From Microcella sp. (GTDB taxonomy: Bacteria; Actinomycetota; Actinomycetes; Actinomycetales; Microbacteriaceae): a stretch of DNA of 64,000 nt. The stretch spans positions 620,001 to 684,000 of the forward strand of contig NZ_JAHHDS010000003.1 in the NCBI RefSeq assembly GCF_019739195.1, given 5' to 3'. The translations under genes were made by a program, and so were the position numbers. Positions 26,299 to 34,146 of this stretch are shown one piece after another (position 1 is the first letter of the stretch; each line of letters begins with the position of its first letter). Under the pieces are notes generated by a model. That model had not been told where the DNA came from. It made no database searches and saw only the letters and a list, made by a program, of their open reading frames with translations.

Positions 26299-26979
26299 TC
26301 AGCGCCGCGACTGCAAGGTGGTGAAGGCCTCGAGAGCAGCGCCCATCTCGGCCTGCTTTTTGCTGCTGCCCTGGCCGGTGGCAACCGGTTTGTCGGCGAG
26401 CATGACCGTGGCAGTGAAAACCTTTGAGTGGTCGGGGCCGTCGTCGGCGATCTCGTAGGTCGGCAGGCCCAGCCCGAGGCGAGCGGCGAGCTCTTGCAGC
26501 GACGTCTTCGGATCCATGCCCGCGCCGAACCGGTCGGGGTCAGCGAGTAACGGCGCGATGAGGCGCAGCACGAGATCGGTGGCCACCTCACCGCCGAGGT
26601 CAAGGTAGGCGGCGCCGATCAGAGCCTCGACGGTGTCGGCGAGGATGGACGACTTCTCGCGGCCGCCCGTGAGCTCTTCGCCCTTGCCGAGCTTGAGATG
26701 CTCGCCGAGGCCGATCGAGATAGCAACCTCGGCCAGTGCCACGGCCGAGACGAGCGAGGCCCGACGCTTGGCGAGATCGCCCTCGCTCAAGTCGGGGTAG
26801 GTCGTGTAAAGCATGACCGTGACGGCCTGCCCGAGAATGGCGTCGCCGAGAAACTCGAGCCGCTCGTTCGTCGCGACGCCGCCGTTCTCATACGCCCACG
26901 ATCGATGCGTGAGCGCCAGGTCGAGCAGCTCGGGCTCGATAGTGACTCCCAGAGCTTGCTCGAGAGTGGAATGAACCAC
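26299..26979 (-). CDS. rnc: Ribonuclease III
   Basis: The 226-residue double-strand RNA endonuclease processes rRNA precursors. The signature NERLEFLGDAILG and later catalytic TVEALIGAAYLD are in the N-terminal nuclease domain. The C-terminal dsRNA-binding domain begins near DPKTSLQELAARL and ends with SSKKQAEMGAALEAF. The gene starts 10 bp after the rpmF stop. Confidence 0.96.
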   Translation of the reverse strand: MVHSTLEQALGVTIEPELLDLALTHRSWAYENGGVATNERLEFLGDAILGQAVTVMLYTTYPDLSEGDLAKRRASLVSAVALAEVAISIGLGEHLKLGKGEELTGGREKSSILADTVEALIGAAYLDLGGEVATDLVLRLIAPLLADPDRFGAGMDPKTSLQELAARLGLGLPTYEIADDGPDHSKVFTATVMLADKPVATGQGSSKKQAEMGAALEAFTTLQSRR

Positions 26980-26989
26980 CGTTGATTGA

Positions 26990-27193
26990 CTAGACGTCGG
27001 CGACCTTGCGGCCCTTGTACTCCATGTACAGGGGCGTGCCGGCGGAGTCTTCGACGACCTTCGCGCGGTGCGGGAGGCTGTAGACGACCTTGCCGTTTTC
27101 GATGGTCTTGACCAGGGTGGGAACCTCGGCCTTCCACTGCGAACGACGTGCGTGGGTGTTGGCGCGCGACTTCTTCCGCTTGGGAACAGCCAT
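26990..27193 (-). CDS. rpmF: 50S ribosomal protein L32
   Basis: The 67-residue protein begins [20 protein letters not shown], the unmistakable L32 start, so the ATG at 27193 is used rather than the in-frame codon 8 residues upstream. No CxxC zinc pair is present, as in many actinobacterial L32 forms. Ribosome site AGAGAGA lies upstream. It sits between yceD and rnc. Confidence 0.97.
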   Translation of the reverse strand: MAVPKRKKSRANTHARRSQWKAEVPTLVKTIENGKVVYSLPHRAKVVEDSAGTPLYMEYKGRKVADV

Positions 27194-27244
27194 GATGTCT
27201 CTCTTCTCTCTCACCACCGCCGTGCGCGTGAGCGCACCACGGTG

Positions 27245-27766
27245 TCAGTCTGATTCGGCCTGAAAGCCTTCGAGCGCGGCCCACCGAGGATCGATGGTTT
27301 CGCTCGGCCGCCGTTCCGGATGGTCTGCGAGGCGCTCGCCCGTTTCGGGGTCGAGCCCCGGGCAATCGTCTCGGCACACCGGCTGGAACGGCAGTGCGAG
27401 CACTACCGCGTCACGAACGACCGGTTCAACATCCACGTGGGTTTCGTGAACCTGGTAGTCATCGGCAACCTCAGGAGAATACGCGAAAAGCTCCTGAAAA
27501 TCGACTCGAAGGTCGATCGCGACCTCGTCAAGGCACCGCACGCACTCGGCACGCGCCGTCGTGCGGGCCTGACCCGTTACGAGAATGCCGTCGTGCAGCC
27601 CTTCCAGGCGCAGGTCGATTTCGAGCTCGGCACCCGCCGGCACGATCGCCGCGCCAGCCCCGAGCTGCTCGGGCGTCACGAGGTCGAGGGTCTTCTCGCG
27701 CATCTCGCCGGGGCGGTGCACGATGTCGCGCACATTCACGCGATAAGGGCTCGAGGGGGCAGGCAT
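27245..27766 (-). CDS. yceD: YceD-family DUF177 protein
   Basis: The 173-residue protein belongs to the DUF177 family regularly found before rpmF and linked to 23S rRNA accumulation. It has the conserved cysteine pair pattern CVRCLDEV and a C-terminal CRDDCPGLDPETGERL. The ATG at 27766 is 8 nt behind TAGACT, a leaderless promoter that probably serves the whole yceD-rpmF-rnc-mutM operon. Confidence 0.92.
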   Translation of the reverse strand: MPAPSSPYRVNVRDIVHRPGEMREKTLDLVTPEQLGAGAAIVPAGAELEIDLRLEGLHDGILVTGQARTTARAECVRCLDEVAIDLRVDFQELFAYSPEVADDYQVHETHVDVEPVVRDAVVLALPFQPVCRDDCPGLDPETGERLADHPERRPSETIDPRWAALEGFQAESD

Positions 27767-27774
27767 AGCGTCCC

Positions 27775-27780
27775 AGTCTA
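27775..27780 (-). promoter_or_regulatory. Leaderless -10 box of yceD operon
   Basis: TAGACT on the minus strand, 8 nt before the yceD ATG. Confidence 0.5.
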
Positions 27781-27882
27781 GCGCCGCAGGGCACTCACCG
27801 CCGTCGGCAACGGGGGGGCGCTCATAGAACGGCCGCGAGCATCTCCCGCCCGATCGCAAGAGGTGCCCGCGGCCAGTTCTGA

Positions 27883-29259
27883 TTACAGGCCGTGACTCTG
27901 CGCGACAGCCGTGAAAGCGCCGTCATACGCCTGCAAGGCGACTGCGACTTGGTCGGCAGTCACGATGCACGGCGGCACGACATGGATGCGGTTGTCGGCC
28001 GCGAAAGGCAGCACTTTGCGCGCCATGAGCTCGGCCTTGAGCGCGCCGATGATCTCGGGGCCGACGGGCTCGCGTGTCGTGCGGTCAGTCACGAGGTCGA
28101 GCGCCCAGAACACGCCCAGGCCGCGCACGTCGCCGATCATCGGGTGCTTCTCGGCGAGCGCCCGAAGGCCCGGTCCGAGGTGCTGCTCGCCGATCATCCG
28201 TGCGTTCTCGACGATCTTCTCGTCGGTCATCGCGTCGATCGAGGCGACGATCGAGGCGGCGGCGAGGGGATGCCCGCTGTAGGTGAGTCCGCCCGGAAAC
28301 ACGCGCTCGTCGAATGCCGCGGCGATGCTCGGGCTCATGACCACACCACCCACGGGCACGTAGCCGCTGTTGACGCCCTTCGCGAAGGCGATGAGGTCGG
28401 GAGTCGCCCGGCTCGGGTTGATCTCGGGGTTCTGCCACGCGAACCAGTCGCCCGTGCGGCCGAAGCCGGCCATGACCTCGTCGGCGATCCAGACGATGTC
28501 GTACTTGTCAGCGATCGCGCGCACGCCCTCGAGGTAGCCGGCCGGAGGCGCGAAGATGCCGGCCGTGCCAGGCACCGACTCGAGCAGGATAGCCGCGATC
28601 GTGCCGGGGCCCTCAGCGACGATCGTGCGCTCGAGGTGGCGCAGGGCGCGCTCGCACTCCTGCTCGGGGCTGTCGGAGTAGAACTCGCTGCGGTAGGTGA
28701 ACGGGCCGAAGAAGTGCACGTGGCCGTAGGCGTACTCGTTGGGCATGCGGCGCCAGTCGCCCGTCGCCGCGATCGCCGCACCCGTGTTGCCGTGATAGCT
28801 GCGGTAGGTGCTCAGCACCTTGTGCTTGTGGGTCGTGAGGCGGGCCATGCGCACGGCGTTCTCGATCGCGTCGGCGCCGCCGTTGGTGAAGAAGACCTTC
28901 GAGAAGCCGTCACCCGCCTTCTCGACGATGCGCTTCGCGGCCTCGCCGCGGGCGAGGTTCGCGTGCGAGGGCGCGACGGTGGCGAGCTCGGCGGCCTGGC
29001 GCTGAATCGCCTCGACGACCTTCGGGTGCGAGTGGCCGATGTTGGTGTTGACGAGCTGGCTCGAGAAGTCGAGATAGGTCTCGCCGTCGTAGGTGTAGAC
29101 CTCGCAACCCTTCGCGCTCGCGATGACGAAGGGCTTCAGTGCCCCTTGCGCGCTCCACGAGTGAAAGACGTACTCACGATCGAGGTCGTAGGCACGCGTG
29201 CCGTCGGCCGGGTCGGAAGCGGGGGCGGGAGTGTGTGACCGGTTCAGAGTGTCGGTCAT
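27883..29259 (-). CDS. Class III pyridoxal-phosphate aminotransferase (probable beta-alanine transaminase)
   Basis: The 458-residue protein is a fold-type I class III transaminase. It shows FTNGGADAIENAVRMAR, YRSYHGNTGAAIAATGDWRR, the PLP-binding Asp in IVWIADEVMAGFGRTG, and the Schiff-base Lys in LIAFAKGVNSGYVPVGG. It is last in a co-directional cluster with a ureidopropionase-like amidase and a dihydropyrimidinase, so beta-alanine or 3-aminoisobutyrate is the likely amino donor. The ATG at 29259 is chosen because the family N-terminus (LDREYVFHSWSAQG) follows; a GATAAT box 40 nt upstream could give it a separate promoter. Confidence 0.85.
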   Translation of the reverse strand: MTDTLNRSHTPAPASDPADGTRAYDLDREYVFHSWSAQGALKPFVIASAKGCEVYTYDGETYLDFSSQLVNTNIGHSHPKVVEAIQRQAAELATVAPSHANLARGEAAKRIVEKAGDGFSKVFFTNGGADAIENAVRMARLTTHKHKVLSTYRSYHGNTGAAIAATGDWRRMPNEYAYGHVHFFGPFTYRSEFYSDSPEQECERALRHLERTIVAEGPGTIAAILLESVPGTAGIFAPPAGYLEGVRAIADKYDIVWIADEVMAGFGRTGDWFAWQNPEINPSRATPDLIAFAKGVNSGYVPVGGVVMSPSIAAAFDERVFPGGLTYSGHPLAAASIVASIDAMTDEKIVENARMIGEQHLGPGLRALAEKHPMIGDVRGLGVFWALDLVTDRTTREPVGPEIIGALKAELMARKVLPFAADNRIHVVPPCIVTADQVAVALQAYDGAFTAVAQSHGL

Positions 29260-29309
29260 GGTTATCGGTCCTTGAGTCGCAGGAATGGGATAGCGCCCAT
29301 TATCGCCGG

Positions 29310-30521
29310 TCAGGGCCCGATCTGTTGCTCGCGCAGAAGTGCAGGAATCTTCTCGCGGAACGGGAAAAACCCGCGGGTCGCGTGTGGCCAGGCGAGGGCA
29401 TCCCACGGGCGCAGGATGCGGGTGAGGGTGAGGTCGTCGCTCAGCTCTCTCTCGAGCTGATCGAGGCGGTCGCGCACCGGTCCGACGGGGCCGTACGGGG
29501 TCACGATCGCGGTCAGGTCGTAGCTGCTCGCCCAGTCGCGAATCGCGGATGCCGTGAGCCTGTCGAGCGCGCTGGCGTCGGCCCCGAAGTGCGCGCCGGC
29601 CCGTGCGCGGCCGTCGGCGAGCGCCGCCGCGGTGAAGCCCGCCACGAGCGCGTTCGCCGGATCGGCCGCGGGCGACCGCGGCTCCCCCGCCGTCGGGCTC
29701 GCGACCGCGACGACTTCGAGGCCGGCGAGCTCGAGGCTCTCGGAGTGCAGGTCGTCTTCGTGCAGGAGGAGCCCGACGCGACCGCGCGGCAGCGGCTCGG
29801 GCCGAGGCGCCGGGCCGGGCGCAGGAATCGGCCCGTCGTCGTCGACCGCCGGCGCGCTCTCCGCGAGCCCGCGCGGGCTGAACCGGCCTTCGGTCGCGAA
29901 CTCGATGTTCTGCGTCGTGGCGAGGTAGGTCTTGCCGACAGTCTGCAGGCCCGCGACCCACCGCCAGCTCAGCGTGTTCGAGGCCGGGTCGCCGTCGAGC
30001 AGGTGCCGCAAGAAAAAGTCGGCGCCGAGCTGCCAGGGCAGGCGCAGCGTGAAGATCCAGATGCTCGCGAACCACATGCGCGCGTGGTTGTGCAGATAGC
30101 CGAGCTCAACGAGTTCGCGCGCCCAGTCGTCGAAGCCCTCGATGCCCGTTCGGCCCGCGATCGCGTCGTCGTATGTCGCGCGGTCGGCGGCGCTCAGGGA
30201 GTCGAGCGCGGGCGCCACACTCGCGCTATAGCGAGCCCACACACTCGGGCGAAGCTCGAGCCAGCCCTTCCAGTAGGTGCGCCAGTAGACCTCCTGCACG
30301 AACTTGCCCGCCGCGTCGAGCGAGTGCCGCTGCAGCACGGCCTCGACGACCTCGCGCTCGGTGACGAGGCGGTGCCGCACCCAGGGCGAGAGGGTCGACA
30401 CGTTCGAGCGATCCCCCGGGCCTCGGTCGGTATTGCGCTCAGCAGCGTAGGCACGACCGGCACGGGGAACGAACTCGGCGAGCCGGGCGAGCCCGGCCTC
30501 ACGCGTGGGTTCGAACGTCAT
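29310..30521 (-). CDS. Photolyase-like FAD-binding protein with permuted domain order
   Basis: The 403-residue protein begins straight in the helical FAD-binding domain of the photolyase/cryptochrome family: KFVQEVYWRTYWKGWLELRP, YLHNHARMWFASIWIF, FFLRHLLDGDPASNTLSWRW and GLQTVGKTYLA (residues ~75-205). An alpha/beta domain, normally N-terminal and holding the antenna, follows at ~250-400 (GRVGLLLHEDDLHSES, IVTPYGPVGPVRDRLDQL, then WPHATRGFFPFREKIP). Order FAD domain first, Rossmann-like domain last, is inverted relative to classical photolyases. Linker 215-245 is Pro-rich. It lies in the pyrimidine-catabolism cluster behind a strong hairpin; repair, sensing or another flavin function are all possible. 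Confidence 0.75.
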   Translation of the reverse strand: MTFEPTREAGLARLAEFVPRAGRAYAAERNTDRGPGDRSNVSTLSPWVRHRLVTEREVVEAVLQRHSLDAAGKFVQEVYWRTYWKGWLELRPSVWARYSASVAPALDSLSAADRATYDDAIAGRTGIEGFDDWARELVELGYLHNHARMWFASIWIFTLRLPWQLGADFFLRHLLDGDPASNTLSWRWVAGLQTVGKTYLATTQNIEFATEGRFSPRGLAESAPAVDDDGPIPAPGPAPRPEPLPRGRVGLLLHEDDLHSESLELAGLEVVAVASPTAGEPRSPAADPANALVAGFTAAALADGRARAGAHFGADASALDRLTASAIRDWASSYDLTAIVTPYGPVGPVRDRLDQLERELSDDLTLTRILRPWDALAWPHATRGFFPFREKIPALLREQQIGP

Positions 30522-30555
30522 GCCCTCATCGTGCGCTCGGGTGCCTGGGAAGCAG

Positions 30556-30580
30556 CGGGATGCCCGCCGCGGGCATCCCG
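30556..30580 (-). terminator. Strong hairpin between luciferase-like and photolyase-like genes
   Basis: CGGGATGCCCG (30556-30566) and CGGGCATCCCG (30570-30580) form an 11-bp perfect stem with a CCG loop, 5 bp after the stop of the luciferase-like gene on the minus strand. No T run follows, so it may be a weak or factor-dependent terminator or an mRNA end stabiliser rather than a full stop. Confidence 0.5.
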
Positions 30581-30585
30581 AGCCT

Positions 30586-31602
30586 TCACACGCGCGCGGT
30601 CTTGCTGCCCTTCATCGCCGGGATGACGTGCTCGCCGTAGACGCGCAGCGTCTCTTCTTTGTTGTCGTGCTGCAGGTAGCCGGCGAACTGGTCGACACCG
30701 AGGTCGCGCAGCGCCTCGAGCTTCTCGATGTGGTCTTTGCCGTCGCCGAGCACGCAGAAGCGGTCGACGATCTCGTCCGGTACGAAGTCGACGTGGTCGT
30801 TGCCGGCCTTGCCGTGGGTGTTGTAGTCGTAGCCCTGGCGGCCCGCGATGTAGTCGGTGAGCGCCTTCGGCACGTCTGAACTCTCGCCGTGCTTCGCGAC
30901 GATGTCGGCCACGTGGTTGCCGACCATGCCGCCGAACCACCGCACCTGATTGCGCATGTGGTCCCAGTCGGTGCCGATATACATCGGGGCCGCCACGCAG
31001 AACTTGATCGCCATCGGGTCGCGCCCGGCGTTGTCGGCCGCGGTGCGCACGGTCTCGATCATCCACTTCGCGATGTCGAGGTCGGCGAGCTGCAGAATGA
31101 AGCCGTCGCCGACCTCGCCCGTGAGCTTGAGCGCGAGCGGGCCGTAGGCGGCCACCCAGACCTCGAGCTCGCTGCCGTGGCTCCACGGAAACTGCAGCGT
31201 CGAGCCGTTGTACTCGACGGCCCGCGAGTTGCCGAGCTCGCGGATGACGTGAATCGACTCGCGCAGTTCGGCCAGGGTCGTGGGCTTGCCGTTCGTCACG
31301 CGCACGGCCGAGTCGCCCCGGCCGATGCCGCAGATCGTGCGGTTGCCGTAGAGCTCGTTGAGGGTCGCGAAGACGCTCGCCGTCACCGTCCAGTCGCGGG
31401 TCGCGGGGTTCGTCACGAATGGACCGACCGTGATGCGCTTCGTCTCGGCGAGGATCGCCGAGTAGATCACGTAGGGCTCTTGCCACAGGATGTGGCTGTC
31501 GAAGGTCCACACGTGACTGAACCCGTACTGCTCCGCCAGCATGGCGAGGTGCACCGTGCGGCTGGCGGGCGGGTTGGTCTGCAGAACAGCGCCGAAATCC
31601 AT
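30586..31602 (-). CDS. LLM-class (F420-dependent-type) oxidoreductase in pyrimidine cluster
   Basis: The 338-residue protein is a luciferase-like TIM barrel resembling the subfamily of 5,10-methylene-tetrahydromethanopterin reductase relatives (CPS_4043-type). Visible features are FSHVWTFDSHILWQEPYVIY, VTNPATRDWTVTASVFATL, GIGRGDSAVRV and WVAAYGPLALKLTGEVGDG. The ATG at 31602 begins the conserved strand; a long frame extension upstream only mirrors hydA. It sits 41 bp after the dihydropyrimidinase gene. Since F420 genes are nearby, it could be an F420H2-dependent reductase acting on a pyrimidine or on a breakdown product; this is inference. Confidence 0.82.
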   Translation of the reverse strand: MDFGAVLQTNPPASRTVHLAMLAEQYGFSHVWTFDSHILWQEPYVIYSAILAETKRITVGPFVTNPATRDWTVTASVFATLNELYGNRTICGIGRGDSAVRVTNGKPTTLAELRESIHVIRELGNSRAVEYNGSTLQFPWSHGSELEVWVAAYGPLALKLTGEVGDGFILQLADLDIAKWMIETVRTAADNAGRDPMAIKFCVAAPMYIGTDWDHMRNQVRWFGGMVGNHVADIVAKHGESSDVPKALTDYIAGRQGYDYNTHGKAGNDHVDFVPDEIVDRFCVLGDGKDHIEKLEALRDLGVDQFAGYLQHDNKEETLRVYGEHVIPAMKGSKTARV

Positions 31603-31643
31603 GGATGCTCGTCTCTCGTTGCTCGTGCGCGGTGGGTATCGAC

Positions 31644-33107
31644 TCAGACCAGGTACTGCGAGAGGCCGCGGCGCAAGTACTGCCCGTGCCCGGCTCGCCC
31701 GTGGAACTCGTCGTTCTGGATGACGACCGAGCCGCGCGAGATGACCGTGTCGACCTTCCCGTCGATTTCGAAGCCCTCCCACGCCGCGTGGTCCATGTTC
31801 ATGTGGTGCTTCTTGCCCGTGGGGTTGCCAGCCTCGTCGACGGGCATGCCGATCGACGTGTGGCCATTGGGGTCGTAGACCACGATGTCGGCGTCGGCAC
31901 CGGGAGCGATGACGCCCTTCTTGCCGTAGAGCCCGAACATGCGCGCGGGCGTGGTCGAGGTGATCTCGACCCAGCGCTCGAGCGTGATCTGGCCCGTGAC
32001 GACGCCCTGGTACATGAGATCCATGCGGTGCTCGACCGAGCCGATGCCGTTGGGTATCTTCGAGAAGTCGCCGAGGCCGAGCTCTTTCTGGTCTTTCATG
32101 CAGAACGGGCAGTGGTCGGTCGAGACCATCTGAATGTCGTTCGTGCGCAGGCTCTGCCACATGTGGTCTTGGTGCCCCTCGGCCTTCGACCGCAGCGGAG
32201 TCGAGCACACCCACTTGGCGCCCTCGAAGGCACCGTACTTTTCGCTCACGGCACCCAGCTGTTCTTCCAGCGACAGGTAAAGGTACTGCGGGCACGTCTC
32301 GCCGAACACGTTCTGGCCGATGTCGCGCGCGGCAGCAAGCTGCTCGACGGCTTGCTTGGCGCTCACGTGCACAACGTAGAGCGGGGCTCCGGTGAGGTTA
32401 GCGAGCATGATCGCGCGGTGCGTCGCCTCCTCTTCCATCTGCCAGGCGCGGGCGACACCGTGGTAGTACGGGTCGGTCTTGCCCTTGGCGAGCAACTGAG
32501 CAACGAGCACGTCGATCGCCGGGCCGTTCTCGGCGTGCATCATCGTCATGAGCCCGTGCTCGGCGGCCACCTGCATCGCGCGCAGAATCTGGGCGTCGTC
32601 GGCGTAGAAGACGCCCGGGTAGGCCATGAACATCTTGTAGCTCGTGATGCCCTCGTCGATGAGCTTGGGCAGCGCGGCGAGCGAGTCGTCGTCGACGCCG
32701 CCGACGATCTGGTGAAAGCCGTAGTCGATCGCGCAATTGCCCGCGGCCTTCTGGTGCCACTCGGCGAGGCCGTCGAACACCTTGGCACCGGTTGTCTGCA
32801 CCGCGAAGTCGATGATGCTCGTCGTGCCGCCCCAGGCCGCGGCCTGCGTGCCCGTCTCGAAGGTGTCGATCGCCGCGGTGCCGCCGAAGGGCAGCTCCAT
32901 GTGCGTGTGCGCGTCGATGCCGCCAGGGATCACGTACTTGCCCGTCGCGTCGATCACGGTGTCGACGGATGCCGACAGATCGTGCCCGAGCAGAGTCGAC
33001 CCGGGCGCGAGCACCGCGGCGATGGTCTCGCCATCGAGCAGTACGTCGGCCGCGCCGCGGCCCGTGGCACTGACGACGGTGCCGCCGGTGATGAGGGTGG
33101 TGGTCAT
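31644..33107 (-). CDS. hydA: Dihydropyrimidinase (D-hydantoinase)
   Basis: The 487-residue amidohydrolase opens dihydrouracil or dihydrothymine to N-carbamoyl-beta-amino acids. The binuclear metal site is evident in IPGGIDAHTHMELPFGG, the carbamylated lysine in GITSYKMFMAYPG (near residue 155), later histidines in MMHAENGPAI and YVVHVSAKQAVEQL, and the closing FGLYGKKGVIAPGADADIV. It starts 12 bp after the amidase gene stop in the same direction. Confidence 0.93.
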   Translation of the reverse strand: MTTTLITGGTVVSATGRGAADVLLDGETIAAVLAPGSTLLGHDLSASVDTVIDATGKYVIPGGIDAHTHMELPFGGTAAIDTFETGTQAAAWGGTTSIIDFAVQTTGAKVFDGLAEWHQKAAGNCAIDYGFHQIVGGVDDDSLAALPKLIDEGITSYKMFMAYPGVFYADDAQILRAMQVAAEHGLMTMMHAENGPAIDVLVAQLLAKGKTDPYYHGVARAWQMEEEATHRAIMLANLTGAPLYVVHVSAKQAVEQLAAARDIGQNVFGETCPQYLYLSLEEQLGAVSEKYGAFEGAKWVCSTPLRSKAEGHQDHMWQSLRTNDIQMVSTDHCPFCMKDQKELGLGDFSKIPNGIGSVEHRMDLMYQGVVTGQITLERWVEITSTTPARMFGLYGKKGVIAPGADADIVVYDPNGHTSIGMPVDEAGNPTGKKHHMNMDHAAWEGFEIDGKVDTVISRGSVVIQNDEFHGRAGHGQYLRRGLSQYLV

Positions 33108-33119
33108 GGCCGGGCCTCC

Positions 33120-33968
33120 TTAGGGCTTCACCGTCGCGATGTACGAGTCGGGGCGGCGGTCGCGGTAGAACTGCCAACTGTTGCGCACCTCGCGAATGAG
33201 GTCGAGGTCGATATCGCGTGTGACGATCTCGGTCTTGTCTTGGCTCGCGACGTCGCCGACGTAGTTGCCACGCGGGTCGACGAAGTAGCTCGAGCCGTAG
33301 AAAGTCACCGCGAGGTCGCCGAACTCGTCGCTCTCGGTGCCGATGCGGTTGTTGGCCGCGATGAAGTACTGGTTCGCGGCGGCCGCGGCGGGCTGCTCGA
33401 GCTCCCACAACCGGTTCGAGAGGCCGGGCTTCGTCGCGCTCGGGTTGAACACCAGCTCGGCGCCGTTGAGGCCCAGCTCGCGCCATCCCTCAGGGAAGTG
33501 CCGGTCGTAGCAGATGTACACGCCGACCTTGCCGACGGCCGTATCGAACACCGGGTAGCCGAGGTTGCCGGGGCGGAAGTAGAACTTCTCCCAGAACCGG
33601 TCAAGGTTCGGAATGTGGTGCTTGCGGTACTTTCCGAGAACCGTGCCGTCAGCATCCACCACCACCGCGGTGTTGTAGTAGACGCCGGGCATGTCTTCTT
33701 CGTAAATCGGCAGCACCATGACGAGCTTGAGCTCTTTCGCGAGCGCAGCGAACCGCTGCACGATCGGCCCGTCGGCCGGCTCGGCGTAGTCGTAGTACTT
33801 GGCGTCTTCGATGATGCCGAAGTAGGGCCCGTAGAAGAGCTCTTGGAAGCAGATGATCTGAGCCCCGTCGGCGGCGGCATCGCGCGCGAACTGCTCGTGC
33901 TTCGCGATCATCGACTCTTTGTCGCCCGTCCAGGTGGTCTGGGTGATGGCGGCGCGGATCGTGGTCAT
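33120..33968 (-). CDS. Nitrilase-superfamily amidohydrolase (beta-ureidopropionase-like)
   Basis: The 282-residue protein has the nitrilase triad: Glu in IICFQELFYGPYF, Lys in LGKYRKHHIPN and Cys in VGVYICYDRHFPEGWREL. The sequence fits N-carbamoyl-beta-alanine/N-carbamoyl-D-amino acid amidases, which release the beta-amino acid, CO2 and ammonia after the dihydropyrimidinase step. The ATG at 33968 is preceded by AGGGGAA. It is the first gene of the minus-strand cluster, so its upstream region, shared with cofD, should hold the operon promoter. Confidence 0.9.
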   Translation of the reverse strand: MTTIRAAITQTTWTGDKESMIAKHEQFARDAAADGAQIICFQELFYGPYFGIIEDAKYYDYAEPADGPIVQRFAALAKELKLVMVLPIYEEDMPGVYYNTAVVVDADGTVLGKYRKHHIPNLDRFWEKFYFRPGNLGYPVFDTAVGKVGVYICYDRHFPEGWRELGLNGAELVFNPSATKPGLSNRLWELEQPAAAAANQYFIAANNRIGTESDEFGDLAVTFYGSSYFVDPRGNYVGDVASQDKTEIVTRDIDLDLIREVRNSWQFYRDRRPDSYIATVKP

Positions 33969-34133
33969 GGGTGGTGGTTCCCCTCTGCAGCGTTGAACAA
34001 GGGCCAGTGTGCGCTCACGTCGTTTCGAACGCGTTTCGCGCAGTGACGGTTGCATGACACGCTAGGCCGCATCTGCGCAGATCAACAGGTTCGCGCGCAC
34101 ATGAGCATGGTTCGGTCAACGATCGCCCGCCGC

Positions 34134-34139
34134 TAGCGT
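34134..34139 (+). promoter_or_regulatory. Leaderless -10 box of cofD
   Basis: TAGCGT ends 7 nt before the cofD ATG. Confidence 0.5.
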
Positions 34140-34146
34140 TGACCGC

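Noticed and set aside
34072-34081. TCTGCGCAGA palindrome between the amidase and cofD genes as an operator
   Set aside because: Short enough to arise by chance in GC-rich DNA and not repeated nearby; no regulator gene adjacent.
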